The position numbers and the translations under genes were made by a program. A DNA stretch of 64,000 nt from the NCBI RefSeq assembly GCF_028128765.1, contig NZ_LBJG01000090.1, positions 62,001 to 126,000 on the forward strand, written 5' to 3'. Positions 1 through 10,936 of this stretch are shown here, piece after piece (position 1 is the first letter of the stretch; every line of letters starts with the position of its first letter). The DNA is from Bradyrhizobium sp. CCBAU 51627. GTDB lineage: Bacteria > Pseudomonadota > Alphaproteobacteria > Rhizobiales > Xanthobacteraceae. The notes under the pieces were generated by a model. The model was not told the origin of the DNA, searched no databases, and worked only from the letters and a program-made list of their open reading frames with translations.

Positions 1-26
1 CAACCAAATGACCTCCGAGCCCGCCC

Positions 27-1400
27 ATGCCTTCCGTCTTCGAGACATCCTCGACTGCCACCCCGATCACCTTCGTCACCAAATCGAGCTGGGAGGCCGT
101 GCACGAGATGCTGCCACCGGCGCAACGCCAGTTCGCCACTGCGAGCGCCTTCACCGCCAAGCCGGGCGGCTATCTTGCGCTGCCCGCGCCGGATGGGGCG
201 ATCGACCGGGTGCTGTTCGGCCTCGACGACGACGGCGCCCGATCGCGCGATCCGTTCCGGCCGGGGGCCCTGCCGGGCCTGCTGCCGCCGGGCACCTATC
301 GCCTTGCCAATCCGCCGCACGATGCACGACTGGCGGCGCTCGCCTTCGTGCTCGGCACCTATCGCTTCGCCCGCTACCGCAAGGCCGACAGACCCGACGT
401 CCGCCTGGTGCCACCTGACGGCGTCGACCCCGCCGAGATCAACCGCGTGGCAGATGCCGCGATGCTGGCGCGCGATCTCATCAACACGCCGTCCAACGAC
501 ATGGGCCCGGAACAGCTCGCCGCGGCTGCGCAAGAGCTCGCGGCCGAATTCGGCGCCAGCTACGCCTGCACCATCGGCGCGGAATTGGAGAAGAACTTTC
601 CGCTGATCCATGCCGTCGGCATGGCCTCCAGCCGCGCGCCGCGACTGATCGACATCGGCTGGGGCAACCCTGATCATCCCAAGGTGACGCTGGTCGGCAA
701 GGGCGTCTGCTTCGACACCGGCGGGCTCGATCTGAAGCCGTCGAGCGGCATGCTGATCATGAAGAAGGACATGGGCGGCGCCGCCAACGTGCTGGCGCTG
801 GCGCGCATGGTGATGGATGCGAAGCTGAAGGTGCGGTTGCGCGTGCTGATTCCGGCGGTGGAAAACGCTGTCGCCGGCAATGCCTTCCGTCCGCTGGATA
901 TCTTCACCTCCCGCAAGGGCATCACGGTCGAAATCGGCAACACGGATGCGGAAGGACGGCTGGTGCTCGCCGACGCGCTGGCGCTGGCTGACGAGGAGAA
1001 GCCCGAGCTGCTGATCGATCTTGGCACGTTGACGGGCGCTGCGCGCGTTGCGCTGGGGCCGGATTTACCGCCCTTTTACACCCATGATGAGACCTTGGCC
1101 GCCGACATCGCGCGTTGCGCGGTGCAGGAGAACGATCCCTTGTGGCGCATGCCGCTGTGGCCGCCTTACGATACGTGGCTGGACTCCAAGACGGCCACCA
1201 TCACCAACGCGCCATCGGGCGGCTTTGCCGGCTCGATCACCTGCGCGCTGTTCCTGCAACGCTTCGTCGAGCAGGCCAGGAGCTGGCTGCATGTCGACAT
1301 CTATGGCTGGACGCCGTCGGCGAAGCCGGCGCGGCCCGAGGGTGGCGAATGCCAGGCTGCCCGCGCCATCTACAAGGTACTGAGCGAGCGCTATGCGTGA
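27..1400 (+). CDS. Leucyl aminopeptidase family protein (peptidase M17)
   Basis: Predicted cytosolic metallo-aminopeptidase that removes N-terminal residues from peptides. The C-terminal half holds the M17 di-metal signatures: GKGVCFDTGG (about residues 223-232), MKKDMGG just after it, and the family hallmark NTDAEGRL (about 305-312), which supplies acidic metal ligands and the active-site arginine. The first 150 or so residues are the poorly conserved N-domain. The length of 457 aa is normal. No strong ribosome binding site precedes ATG 27, and the window edge hides the upstream context. The 3' end overlaps the next gene by 8 bp, so the aminopeptidase and the NlpC/P60 hydrolase are probably co-translated. 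A shared role in peptide or muropeptide turnover is inference. Confidence 0.92.
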   Translation: MPSVFETSSTATPITFVTKSSWEAVHEMLPPAQRQFATASAFTAKPGGYLALPAPDGAIDRVLFGLDDDGARSRDPFRPGALPGLLPPGTYRLANPPHDARLAALAFVLGTYRFARYRKADRPDVRLVPPDGVDPAEINRVADAAMLARDLINTPSNDMGPEQLAAAAQELAAEFGASYACTIGAELEKNFPLIHAVGMASSRAPRLIDIGWGNPDHPKVTLVGKGVCFDTGGLDLKPSSGMLIMKKDMGGAANVLALARMVMDAKLKVRLRVLIPAVENAVAGNAFRPLDIFTSRKGITVEIGNTDAEGRLVLADALALADEEKPELLIDLGTLTGAARVALGPDLPPFYTHDETLAADIARCAVQENDPLWRMPLWPPYDTWLDSKTATITNAPSGGFAGSITCALFLQRFVEQARSWLHVDIYGWTPSAKPARPEGGECQAARAIYKVLSERYA

Positions 1401-2247
1401 TCCAAGCTACGATCCGCGGCTGACACCGGCGCGCGGCGACCTCGCTGCAAAGTATCTCGAAGGCAAGGTGCAGGCCGACCGCTTCGTCGTGGGCGAGGAA
1501 TTCGAGGTGGTCGCACCGATCGCCCCGGTCCGCGAGCAGCCGTCATCGAACGCGATGCTGATGACGGAAGCACTCCGCGGCGAGCGCGTGACGGTCTACG
1601 ACCGCAACGGCGAGGGCTGGGCCTGGGGCCAGCTCGTCAGCGACGGCTATGTCGGCTGGCTGCCAGACGCCGCGCTGTTAAAGCCGGCGGCCGCGCCGAC
1701 ACACAAGGTGAGCGCGCTTCGGACGCTTGTCTTCCCCGGCCCCTCGATCAAGCTGCCGCCGGCCGACATACTCGTGCTGGGATCGAAGCTCACCATCGCG
1801 CGCGAGGACGGCGGTTTCGCCATCACGCGCGAGGGCGCATTCCTGCCGAAGTGTCATCTCGCACCACTCGATTATCGCGAGCCCGATATCGTCGCGGTTG
1901 CCGAGCGCTTCGTCGGCACGCCCTATCTCTGGGGCGGCAAAAGCAGCCTCGGCATCGATTGCTCCGGCCTGGTTCAGATTTCTCTGACGGCAACCGGCAT
2001 TGGCTGCCCCCGCGACAGCGACATGCAGCAGGCGGGCCTCGGCCGCGCGCTGGAGCGGCATGAGTGGAGCAGCTTGCTGCGCGGCGATCTGATCTTCTGG
2101 AAGGGACACGTCGCCATCGTCCGCGATGGCAGCACCATGGTTCACGCCAACGCGCATCACATGGCAACCGTGATCGAGCCCATCGAGCCGGCCATTGCGC
2201 GGATCAAGGCGGCCGGCAGCGACGTGGTTGCGATCAAGCGGCTGTAG
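1393..2247 (+). CDS. NlpC/P60 family peptidoglycan hydrolase with SH3-like domain
   Basis: Predicted cysteine peptidase of the NlpC/P60 family, which cleaves gamma-glutamyl-diaminopimelate bonds in cell-wall peptides. The N-terminal part (about residues 30-150) looks like tandem bacterial SH3-like domains. The catalytic domain follows, with the nucleophile in GIDCSGLVQ (Cys about 197) and the base in the KGHVAIV motif; a further histidine lies in HANAHH. No signal peptide is evident, which fits a cytoplasmic enzyme acting on imported muropeptides, as described for dipeptidyl-peptidase VI-like proteins. ATG 1393 overlaps the end of the M17 gene, so translational coupling is likely. The downstream gene is convergent. 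Confidence 0.9.
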   Translation: MRDPSYDPRLTPARGDLAAKYLEGKVQADRFVVGEEFEVVAPIAPVREQPSSNAMLMTEALRGERVTVYDRNGEGWAWGQLVSDGYVGWLPDAALLKPAAAPTHKVSALRTLVFPGPSIKLPPADILVLGSKLTIAREDGGFAITREGAFLPKCHLAPLDYREPDIVAVAERFVGTPYLWGGKSSLGIDCSGLVQISLTATGIGCPRDSDMQQAGLGRALERHEWSSLLRGDLIFWKGHVAIVRDGSTMVHANAHHMATVIEPIEPAIARIKAAGSDVVAIKRL

Positions 2248-2335
2248 GACGCGCGCCGAAAATGCTTTGCGTCCGCTTTGCTTTCGGAAGGCGACATTGG
2301 AGCCGCTGGGGCCCATGTCTGTTTCTAAACGGCCT

Positions 2336-2989
2336 TCAGGTCGACCTCACAAAGCTGCTAAAGGCGATCAAGTCCACCAAGTAGTGCGCAAGCACTACCG
2401 GCCATAGCGCGGTCGATCGTCGAAGCATGAGCATCAACGAGCTGCCGACGATGACCGCCAGCAAAATGTTTCCAATGCCGGTCCACCAATGATAAGCACC
2501 AAAAAGAGCAGACGCTGTTAGAAGCGCGAGAGTGCCATCTCCGAGGTAGGGCCGCAATGCCTCGTGGAGGTACCGTCGGAATATGATCTCCTCGCTGGCG
2601 GCAACCAGCGCCAAACCGAAGGCGAGATCGAAGACGTTCAGCCAGCCAGTTGGTTGAGGATACCGACCCAACACGATCAGCGGAAACGCAGCGTTGATTA
2701 GGCGTCGTGGCCACTGGCTGAGACGCTCCAGGATCACAATTCCTATGATCCAAACTGTGATCTCGGCAAAAGAGATTTCCAGCTTGTCTCTCCGAAAAGC
2801 AACCGCCCGCGCAGACGGTATTGCGGCCAAGGTTGCAAGTGCAACTATTCGACCAGCATAGTCTAAGGCAAGCCAACTTGCGGCTTGATGCTGGTGTAAC
2901 CGCAAAACTTGAGACGCAACGAGCGGCACCAGAGCCACGCCGAACCACCAAATCGCTCTAAAAGCATTTGAACGATCATCGTCATTCAT
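2336..2989 (-). CDS. CPBP family intramembrane glutamic endopeptidase
   Basis: Integral membrane protein of the CPBP/Abi family (CAAX protease and bacteriocin-processing type). It has several hydrophobic segments and the three family motifs: EEIIFR (EExxxR), FGAYH (FxxxH) and a C-terminal HYLVD motif. The length of 217 aa fits the family. Members cleave membrane-proximal peptide bonds or act in bacteriocin self-immunity; the substrate here is unknown. It stands alone between a convergent NlpC/P60 gene and the yej operon on the same strand, with 215 bp of repeat-rich spacer upstream. G+C looks lower than in its neighbours, so recent acquisition is possible but not shown. Confidence 0.85.
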   Translation of the reverse strand: MNDDDRSNAFRAIWWFGVALVPLVASQVLRLHQHQAASWLALDYAGRIVALATLAAIPSARAVAFRRDKLEISFAEITVWIIGIVILERLSQWPRRLINAAFPLIVLGRYPQPTGWLNVFDLAFGLALVAASEEIIFRRYLHEALRPYLGDGTLALLTASALFGAYHWWTGIGNILLAVIVGSSLMLMLRRSTALWPVVLAHYLVDLIAFSSFVRST

Positions 2990-3026
2990 ATTGAACCCGC
3001 AGACTACCTGAGAACAAAGTGCATAG

Positions 3027-3138
3027 GATGGGTTGAGTTCTCGCGAGACCCATCAGGCTTTGTTCTCTCAATCGGACCGCGCCAACGATTACCGGCTCCG
3101 ACCGTCTGGCGATGGGTTTCGCGAGAGATCAACCGATC
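3027..3138. repeat. Pair of short palindromic repeats
   Basis: The first unit (3027-3054) is a hairpin with arms GATGGGT and ACCCATC around a TTCTCGCGAGA-like core. The second (3111-3138) starts with GATGGGTTTCGCGAGAGATC and looks like a decayed copy in the opposite orientation. Such short palindromes with an 'atgggtttcgc' core are common between genes in bradyrhizobia. No protein is encoded here. Confidence 0.5.
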
Positions 3139-3177
3139 CTGCCAACTGCGCCGGGTGCTCCCCCCTTACCCGATTTG

Positions 3178-3196
3178 CCTCTCCCGTCGGGAGAGG
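3178..3196 (-). terminator. Hairpin just downstream of yejF
   Basis: Perfect 8-bp stem (CCTCTCCC / GGGAGAGG) with a 3-nt loop, lying 9 bp beyond the yejF stop codon. There is no clear U-tract on the minus strand, so it may be a Rho-assisted or mRNA-stabilising hairpin, or part of the palindromic repeat family, rather than a classical intrinsic terminator. Confidence 0.45.
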
Positions 3197-3204
3197 TGAG
3201 GAGA

Positions 3205-4842
<1,638 letters not shown>

Positions 4843-4849
4843 CACGCCC

Positions 4850-6028
4850 TCACTTGAACGTCTTGCGCGGATCGAAGGCGTCGCGCACGGCTTCGCCGAT
4901 GAAGATCAGCAGCGACAGCATGATCGCGACCGAGAAGAAACCGGTGAAACCAAGCCACGGCGCCTGCACGTTGGACTTGCCCTGCGACAAGAGCTCACCG
5001 AGCGAGGGCGAGCCGGGCGGCAGGCCGAAGCCGAGGAAGTCCAGCGCCGTCAGCGTCATCACCGAGCTCGAGACAATGAACGGCAGGAACGTCATGGTCG
5101 CCACCATCGCGTTCGGCAACAGATGCCGGAACATGATGACCCCATTCGAGACACCGAGCGCCCGCGCCGCCTGGATATATTCGAAATTGCGTCCTCGCAG
5201 GAACTCCGCGCGCACCAGGCCGACCAGCGACACCCATGAGAACAGCAGCAGAATGCCGAGCAGAACGAAGAAGCCCGGCACCAGCACCGAGGACAGGATC
5301 AGCAGCAGATAGAGCGAGGGAATCGCGGTCCAGATCTCGATGAAGCGCTGGAAGGTGAGATCGATCCAGCCGCCGAAATAGCCCTGGATGCCGCCGGCGG
5401 CGACACCGACGATCGAGGAGACGATGGTGAGACAGAGGCCGAACAGCACCGAGATGCGGAAGCCGTAGATCAGTCGCGCCACCACGTCGCGGCCCTGATC
5501 GTCGGTGCCGAGCCAGTTGTATTCGAGGTCGCGGCAGCTCTTCAGCCCCTTCTTCTCGACCACCGGCTTGCACTGGGCTTCCGTCAGCATCCAGGTCGGC
5601 GGCGACGGCGCCGGCGTCGGCAGGTCGAGATTGTGGGTGTCGTAGGAGTAGCGGATCAGCGGCCAGACGATGCTGCCGCCCTTGTCCTTGATCAGCTTCT
5701 GCAAGTACGGATCGCGGTAGTCGGCCGCAGTCTCGAAGTCGCCGCCGAACGTCGTCTCCGAATAGGTGACGAAGGCCGGCCAGTAGAGATGGCCGTCATA
5801 TTTGATCAGGAACGGCCGGTCATTGGCGATCAGCTCGGCAAACAGCGACACCACGAACAGGACCATGAAGATCCAGAACGACCAGTAGCCGCGCCGGTTC
5901 GCCTTGAAATTCTCCCAGCGCCGCTTGTTCAGCGGCGACGGTGCGAACGGCTTGCGCGTGATCGGCACGGCCGCGCCGAGCGGCGTCTTGGCCGAGGTCT
6001 CGATCGGGGTTGGGGCGGTCAGGGTCAT
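4850..6028 (-). CDS. yejE: ABC transporter permease (YejE-like)
   Basis: Inner-membrane permease of a peptide-type ABC importer, 392 aa from the ATG at 6028. The frame stays open upstream to 6481, but that stretch is the antisense-like shadow of yejB; the start chosen here shares one base with the yejB stop (TGATG), a typical coupled junction. Features: a cytoplasmic N-terminus with KANRRGYWSF before the first membrane helix, a large periplasmic insertion typical of YejE, the LGTDDQGRDV motif of DppC-type permeases, and the EAA loop (EYIQAARALGVS) that docks on the ATPase. The C-terminus ends FDPRKTFK, as in YejE proteins. Confidence 0.93.
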   Translation of the reverse strand: MTLTAPTPIETSAKTPLGAAVPITRKPFAPSPLNKRRWENFKANRRGYWSFWIFMVLFVVSLFAELIANDRPFLIKYDGHLYWPAFVTYSETTFGGDFETAADYRDPYLQKLIKDKGGSIVWPLIRYSYDTHNLDLPTPAPSPPTWMLTEAQCKPVVEKKGLKSCRDLEYNWLGTDDQGRDVVARLIYGFRISVLFGLCLTIVSSIVGVAAGGIQGYFGGWIDLTFQRFIEIWTAIPSLYLLLILSSVLVPGFFVLLGILLLFSWVSLVGLVRAEFLRGRNFEYIQAARALGVSNGVIMFRHLLPNAMVATMTFLPFIVSSSVMTLTALDFLGFGLPPGSPSLGELLSQGKSNVQAPWLGFTGFFSVAIMLSLLIFIGEAVRDAFDPRKTFK

Positions 6029-7137
6029 CAGACCTCCCTCGCCTCGAAGTCGATCCGCGGGTCGATCCACATATAGGTCAGATCGGAAATCAGATTGACC
6101 ACGAGCCCGACGAGCGAAAAGATGTAGAGCGTGCCGAACACGACGGGATAATCGCGGTTGAGCACGCTCTCGAAGCTGAGCAGCCCGAGCCCGTCCAGCG
6201 AGAAGATCGTCTCGATCAGCAGCGAGCCGGAGAAGAAGGCGTGGATGAACGCGCCCGGAAAGCCCGCGATCACGATCAGCATCGCGTTGCGGAAGATGTG
6301 GCCGTAGAGCACCTGGTTCTCGCTGCAGCCCTTGGCGCGCGCGGTCATGACATATTGCTTGCGGATCTCGTCGAGGAACGAGTTCTTGGTCAGCAGCGTC
6401 ATGGTCGCGAATGCGCTGAGCCCCATCGAGATCAGCGGCAAGGTGATGTGCCAGAAATAGTCGATGATCTTCCAGTACCACGGAAACTGCGACCAGCCGT
6501 CCGAGGTCAGGCCGCGCAGCGGGAACAGGTTGAAGAACGAGCCGCCAGCGAACAGGATAATCAGGAGGATCGCGAACAGGAAGCCGGGGATCGCGAAACC
6601 GATGATGATGATCGCCGAGGTCCAGGTGTCGAAACGCGTGCCGTCCTTCACCGCCTTGCGGATGCCGAGCGGGATTGAGATCAGATAGGTGATCAGCGTC
6701 AGCCAGATACCGAGCGAGATCGAAACCGGCAGCTTCTCCTTGATCAGCTGGATCACGCTGACATCACGGAAATAGCTCTTGCCGAAATCGAAGCGGGCGA
6801 AATTCCACACCATCAATGCAAAGCGCTCCGGTGCCGGCTTGTCGAAGCCGAACTGCACCTCGAGCTTCCTGATGAAGTCGGGGTCGAGCCCCTGGGCGCC
6901 GCGGTACTTCGAATTGATGGCATCGCCGCCGGCGCCCAGCTGCCCGGGCGCGCGTTGCGCAAAATCGCCCCCGCCCGAGATGCGGGAACTGCCGCCGGTG
7001 TCGGCACCCGAGAGCTGCGCGATGACGCGCTCGACCGGGCCGCCGGGCGCGAACTGCACGACAACGAAGGAGACGAACAGGATTCCGAGCAGCGTCGGAA
7101 TCATCAGGAAAATACGGCGGGCGATATAGGCGCTCAT
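6028..7137 (-). CDS. yejB: ABC transporter permease (YejB-like)
   Basis: First permease subunit of the importer, 369 aa. The N-terminus (AYIARRIFLMIPTLLGI) is the classical DppB-type first helix and is followed by a periplasmic segment with the family's FVVVQFAPGGPVERV sequence. A longer periplasmic insertion with glycine-rich sequence (about residues 45-75) is characteristic of YejB rather than DppB. Six membrane segments are expected, and the EAA-like loop (YVMTARAKGCSENQV) contacts YejF. It starts 2 bp after the stop of the upstream binding protein and overlaps yejE by one base, so the operon is tightly coupled. Confidence 0.93.
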   Translation of the reverse strand: MSAYIARRIFLMIPTLLGILFVSFVVVQFAPGGPVERVIAQLSGADTGGSSRISGGGDFAQRAPGQLGAGGDAINSKYRGAQGLDPDFIRKLEVQFGFDKPAPERFALMVWNFARFDFGKSYFRDVSVIQLIKEKLPVSISLGIWLTLITYLISIPLGIRKAVKDGTRFDTWTSAIIIIGFAIPGFLFAILLIILFAGGSFFNLFPLRGLTSDGWSQFPWYWKIIDYFWHITLPLISMGLSAFATMTLLTKNSFLDEIRKQYVMTARAKGCSENQVLYGHIFRNAMLIVIAGFPGAFIHAFFSGSLLIETIFSLDGLGLLSFESVLNRDYPVVFGTLYIFSLVGLVVNLISDLTYMWIDPRIDFEAREV

Positions 7138-7139
7138 GA

Positions 7140-9011
7140 TTATTTCGCCTGCTCGAGCTTGGCCGCCTTGGCGCGGTCATACCACCAGTTTTCAGGCGCA
7201 CCGACGCCATTGGCATATTTGGGCGGCTTGTCGGGATGGCTGAACTGATCCCAATAGGCGACGCGATGGAAATTGGCGTACCATTGCGGCACCCAGTAGC
7301 GCCCGGCCCGGAACACGCGGTCGAACGCCCGGCACGCCGTGGTCAGCTCCGCCCTCGTCTGCGCGGCGATGATCTTTTCGATCAGCGCGTCGATCACAGG
7401 ATCGGAGATGCCGGCGAGATTATACGAGCCTTTGGTCTTGGCGGCCTGCGAGGAGAAGAACGCCCGCATGGAATCGCCTGGAGTCGCCGACATCGAGAAG
7501 CGCTCGATCGTCATGTCGAAATCGAAATCCTCGACTCGCGCGCGATACTGAACGGCATCCACCAGGCGGAACGTGGCGTCGATGCCGAGCGTAGCGAGGT
7601 TCTTCAAATACGGCCCGTGATGCGGCTGGATCGACTGCTCATCGTTCAGGAACTCGATCGTGAAGGGTTCGCCATTGGGCAGAACCCGCTTGCGGTCCTT
7701 AATGATGTAGCCCGCAGCGTTCAGCAACTCGCCCGCCTTGCGCAGCAGGGCTCGATCCTGCCCTGAGCCGTCCGACACCGGCGGCACGAAAGGCTGACCG
7801 AACACTTCGTCGGGCACCTTGCCACGGAAGGGCTCCAGTAATGCAAGCTCTTCCGGCGAAGGCGGGCCTGATACCATCATGTCGGAGTTCTGGAACGGCG
7901 AGCGCGTGCGCGCATAGGCGCCGTACATAATCGACTTGTTGGTCCACTCGAAGTCAAAGGCGCAGATCAGCGCCTCGCGCACGCGCGGATCCCTGAACTT
8001 GTCGCGGCGCATGTTGATGAACCAGCCCTGCGCGCCCGACGGAGTTTCGTCCGGCAGTTGCTCCTGCTTGACGCGACCGTCCTTCACTCCCGGGAAATCG
8101 TAACGCGTCGCCCAGATGCGCGCCGTGAACTCCTCGCGGAACAGATAATTCTTGCCGGTGAAGCCTTCAAAGGCGACGTCGCGGTCGCGATAGAATTCGT
8201 AGCGCACCGTGTCGAAATTATAGCTGCCACGGCAGACAGGCAGATCCGCGCCCCACCAGTCCTTGACGCGATCATATTCGATATAGCGGTTGACCTCGAA
8301 CTTGCCGACCTTGTAGGGGCCGGAGCCCAGCGGCGTATCGAGCGTCGATTCATCGAACGCGCGCGTGGCGTAATACGCCTTCGAGAAGATCGGCAGGCCC
8401 GCAACATACAGCGGCACATCACGTGCGCGGTTCGGCGCGAAGGTGACGACCACGGTCGCGTCGTCTAACGCCTCGGCCCTTACGAAATCGCGGAGTTGCA
8501 CCACGATCAGGGGATGGCCCTTTTCCTTCAGCGTATTGAACGACAAGGCGACATCATGCGCCGTGAGCCTAGAGCCGTCGTGGAAACGCGCTTCGGGTCG
8601 TATCGTAAAGGTATAGGCCAGCTTGTCCGACGAGATCCGGACCGACTTCGCTGCAAGCCCATACATCGCGTCGGGCTCGTCATTGGCGCGCGCCATCAAC
8701 GCTGCGAAGGTCATGTCCATGCCCTGCGCGCCCTCTCCCTTCAGGATGTAGGCGTTGAGCGAAGAGAACGTAAAAAGCGATTGATTATAGGCACGCACGG
8801 AGGGGATCAGCGAGAACGTTCCACCCTTCGGTGCGTCGGCATTGACGTAGTCGAAATGGTGGAAGTCGGCGGGATATTTGAGGTCGCCGAACGCCGAGAT
8901 GCCGTGCGCTTCGCCAGGCCCCTCGGACGCCGATGCATTGCGGAGTGCGGCGGTGCTGAGGGCGCCGCCGACACCGAGGACCAGCACATGCCGGCGTGAA
9001 AGCTGCGCCAT
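7140..9011 (-). CDS. yejA: Extracellular solute-binding protein family 5 (YejA-like, second copy)
   Basis: Periplasmic binding protein that delivers substrate to YejBE, 623 aa. The N-terminus SRRHVLVLGVGG resembles a twin-arginine signal peptide and is followed by ALRNASAS. The mature start (HGISAFGDLKYPADFHHFDY) is the YejA hallmark and is shared with the upstream paralogue. The body is a family 5 (oligopeptide/nickel) solute-binding fold. The frame is open well upstream, but that part is a shadow of the neighbouring gene; the ATG at 9011 gives the signal peptide and a 14-bp gap to the preceding gene. Two binding proteins sharing one permease suggests a widened substrate range. Confidence 0.9.
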   Translation of the reverse strand: MAQLSRRHVLVLGVGGALSTAALRNASASEGPGEAHGISAFGDLKYPADFHHFDYVNADAPKGGTFSLIPSVRAYNQSLFTFSSLNAYILKGEGAQGMDMTFAALMARANDEPDAMYGLAAKSVRISSDKLAYTFTIRPEARFHDGSRLTAHDVALSFNTLKEKGHPLIVVQLRDFVRAEALDDATVVVTFAPNRARDVPLYVAGLPIFSKAYYATRAFDESTLDTPLGSGPYKVGKFEVNRYIEYDRVKDWWGADLPVCRGSYNFDTVRYEFYRDRDVAFEGFTGKNYLFREEFTARIWATRYDFPGVKDGRVKQEQLPDETPSGAQGWFINMRRDKFRDPRVREALICAFDFEWTNKSIMYGAYARTRSPFQNSDMMVSGPPSPEELALLEPFRGKVPDEVFGQPFVPPVSDGSGQDRALLRKAGELLNAAGYIIKDRKRVLPNGEPFTIEFLNDEQSIQPHHGPYLKNLATLGIDATFRLVDAVQYRARVEDFDFDMTIERFSMSATPGDSMRAFFSSQAAKTKGSYNLAGISDPVIDALIEKIIAAQTRAELTTACRAFDRVFRAGRYWVPQWYANFHRVAYWDQFSHPDKPPKYANGVGAPENWWYDRAKAAKLEQAK

Positions 9012-9025
9012 GCGCAATTGCTCCC

Positions 9026-10936
9026 TCAAGAGCGTTTTCCGATCCGCGACGCCTTCTCGGCGTCGTACCACCACAGCGTCGGCAGGCCGGACCGACCGTA
9101 CTTCGGCAGCGGATCGGCATGGCTGAAGCGGTCCCAGCGAGCGTAGCGCGAAAAGCCGTAGGTAAATTGCGGGACGAGGTAAAAATTCCACAACAGCACG
9201 CGATCGAGCGCGTGGGTCGCGGCGACCAGCTCGCTGCGGTCCTTGGCGTAGATCACCTTCTCGATCAGGGCGTCGACCGCGGGATTCTTGATGCCGATGG
9301 TGTTGCGTGCACCCGGCATGTCGGCGGCCTGCGAGCCCCAGAACTCGCGCTGCTCGTTGCCGGGCGAAAGCGATTCGCCCCACTGATCGATGATCATGTC
9401 GAAGTCGAAGCTGCGCAGACGGTTCTGGTATTGCGCATCGTCGACGACGCGGATCGAGGCGCTGACGCCGATGCGCTCCAGCGACGGCTTGTAGAACAGC
9501 GCGATGCGCTCGGACGACGGATCCTGCACCAGGATCTCGACCGTGAGCGGCTTGCCGGTGCTGTCTACCAGCTTGTGGTCTTTGACCTCGAAGCCGGCCT
9601 CCTTCAGGAGTTTTGCCGCCTCGCGCAGGTTGGCGCGCACGGCTTCCGGACTGCCGCCGACCGGATTCTGGTAGACCGTGCTGAAGACCTCCGGCGGCAC
9701 CTTGTCCTTCACCGTTTGAAGAATCTCCAGCTCCTGCCCCTGCGGCAGGCCGGACGAAGCGAGCTCCGTCCCTTCGAAATAGCTGGCGATGCGCTTGTAC
9801 TGGCCGTAGAAGAGCTGCTTGTTCATCTCTTCGAAGTCGAAGGCGTAGTTGAAGGCGCGGCGCAGCCGCGCGTCCTTGAACTGATCGCGGCGAATGTTGA
9901 ACGCGAAGGCCTGCATCCGGCCGGAATCGTTGATCGGGAATTCCTCCTTGATCACGCGCTTGTCGGCCACCGCCGGGAAGTCGTAGGCCGTGGCCCACTG
10001 CTTGGCCGAGTTTTCCGCGATCCAATCGGCCTGGTCGGCCTTGAAGGCTTCCAGCGCGACGAGGTTGTCGCGGAAGAACTCGAAACGCAGCTCGTCGAAA
10101 TTATTGGTACCGATCTGGCTCGGGACGTTGGCGCCCCAATAATCCTTCACCCGCTCGAGCTTGATCGAGCGTGCGGCCACGAATTCCTTGATCTTGTAGG
10201 GACCGGAGCCGAGCGGCGGCTCCAATGTTGTCGCACTGACATCGCGCTTGCGTCCCTGGGCATCGGTGCCTTCCCACCAATGCTTCGGCAACACCATCAG
10301 CTCGCCCACGATGGTCGGCAATTCGCGGTTGCCGGGCGCATCGAAGGTGAACTTGACCTCGCCCCCACCAACTTTCTCCGCCTTTACCACGTGACGGTAG
10401 TAGGACGCGTACATGGGTGACTGCTTCTTGAACGTCTCCAACGAGAAGATCACGTCCTCCGGCGTCACCGGCTTGCCATCGTGCCAGCGCGCCTCTTTGC
10501 GCAGGCGATAGGTCACCCACGAGAAATCGTCCGGATGCTGCGCGGATTCGGCAAGCTGGCCATACTCTGTAGCGACTTCGTCCTGAGCGCGGCTCATCAG
10601 CGTTTCGTAGATCAGCGCGGCTGCCGGCGCGAGCGACCCTTTGATGCCGGCAACGGCAATGTTGAAATTGTCGAAAGTGCCGAGCGAGATCAGCCGCGCG
10701 ACGCCGCCCTTGGGCGCATCCGGATTGACGTAGTCGAAACGCTTGAAATCGGCGGGGTACTTGATGTCGCCGAACAGCGACAGCGCATGGCGCCAGGGCA
10801 GCCCATTTGAGGCCGCCTCACCGGCCGATTGCGCCTCTGCCGCGCCGACCACGGGAACACCCGCCGTGGAGCCGAGGACGGGAAGGGCGGCTGCTGCCGC
10901 GCCGGTGAGCAGGAGATCGCGTCGGGTAATGGCCAA
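9026..10936 (-). CDS. yejA: Extracellular solute-binding protein family 5 (YejA-like, first copy)
   Basis: First gene of the yej operon, a 636-aa periplasmic binding protein. It begins with a likely twin-arginine signal (TRRDLLLTGAAAAALP). The mature protein opens HALSLFGDIKYPADFKRFDY, nearly matching the downstream copy, and then follows the family 5 binding-protein layout with YEWARWD-like C-terminal aromatic motifs (SRYARWDRFSH). E. coli YejABEF takes up microcin C and peptides, and rhizobial homologues take part in resistance to antimicrobial peptides; that role here is inference. A small hairpin (AAGGAG / CTCCTT, 10955-10970) lies just upstream of the start. Confidence 0.9.
   Translation of the reverse strand: MAITRRDLLLTGAAAAALPVLGSTAGVPVVGAAEAQSAGEAASNGLPWRHALSLFGDIKYPADFKRFDYVNPDAPKGGVARLISLGTFDNFNIAVAGIKGSLAPAAALIYETLMSRAQDEVATEYGQLAESAQHPDDFSWVTYRLRKEARWHDGKPVTPEDVIFSLETFKKQSPMYASYYRHVVKAEKVGGGEVKFTFDAPGNRELPTIVGELMVLPKHWWEGTDAQGRKRDVSATTLEPPLGSGPYKIKEFVAARSIKLERVKDYWGANVPSQIGTNNFDELRFEFFRDNLVALEAFKADQADWIAENSAKQWATAYDFPAVADKRVIKEEFPINDSGRMQAFAFNIRRDQFKDARLRRAFNYAFDFEEMNKQLFYGQYKRIASYFEGTELASSGLPQGQELEILQTVKDKVPPEVFSTVYQNPVGGSPEAVRANLREAAKLLKEAGFEVKDHKLVDSTGKPLTVEILVQDPSSERIALFYKPSLERIGVSASIRVVDDAQYQNRLRSFDFDMIIDQWGESLSPGNEQREFWGSQAADMPGARNTIGIKNPAVDALIEKVIYAKDRSELVAATHALDRVLLWNFYLVPQFTYGFSRYARWDRFSHADPLPKYGRSGLPTLWWYDAEKASRIGKRS

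Noticed and set aside
6029..6481. Upstream extension of yejE
   Set aside because: It overlaps yejB in another frame; the ATG at 6028 gives the proper YejE N-terminus and a TGATG junction.
9012..10025. Upstream extension of the second YejA-like gene
   Set aside because: It is a frame-shifted reading of the first YejA-like gene; the twin-arginine-like signal begins at 9011.
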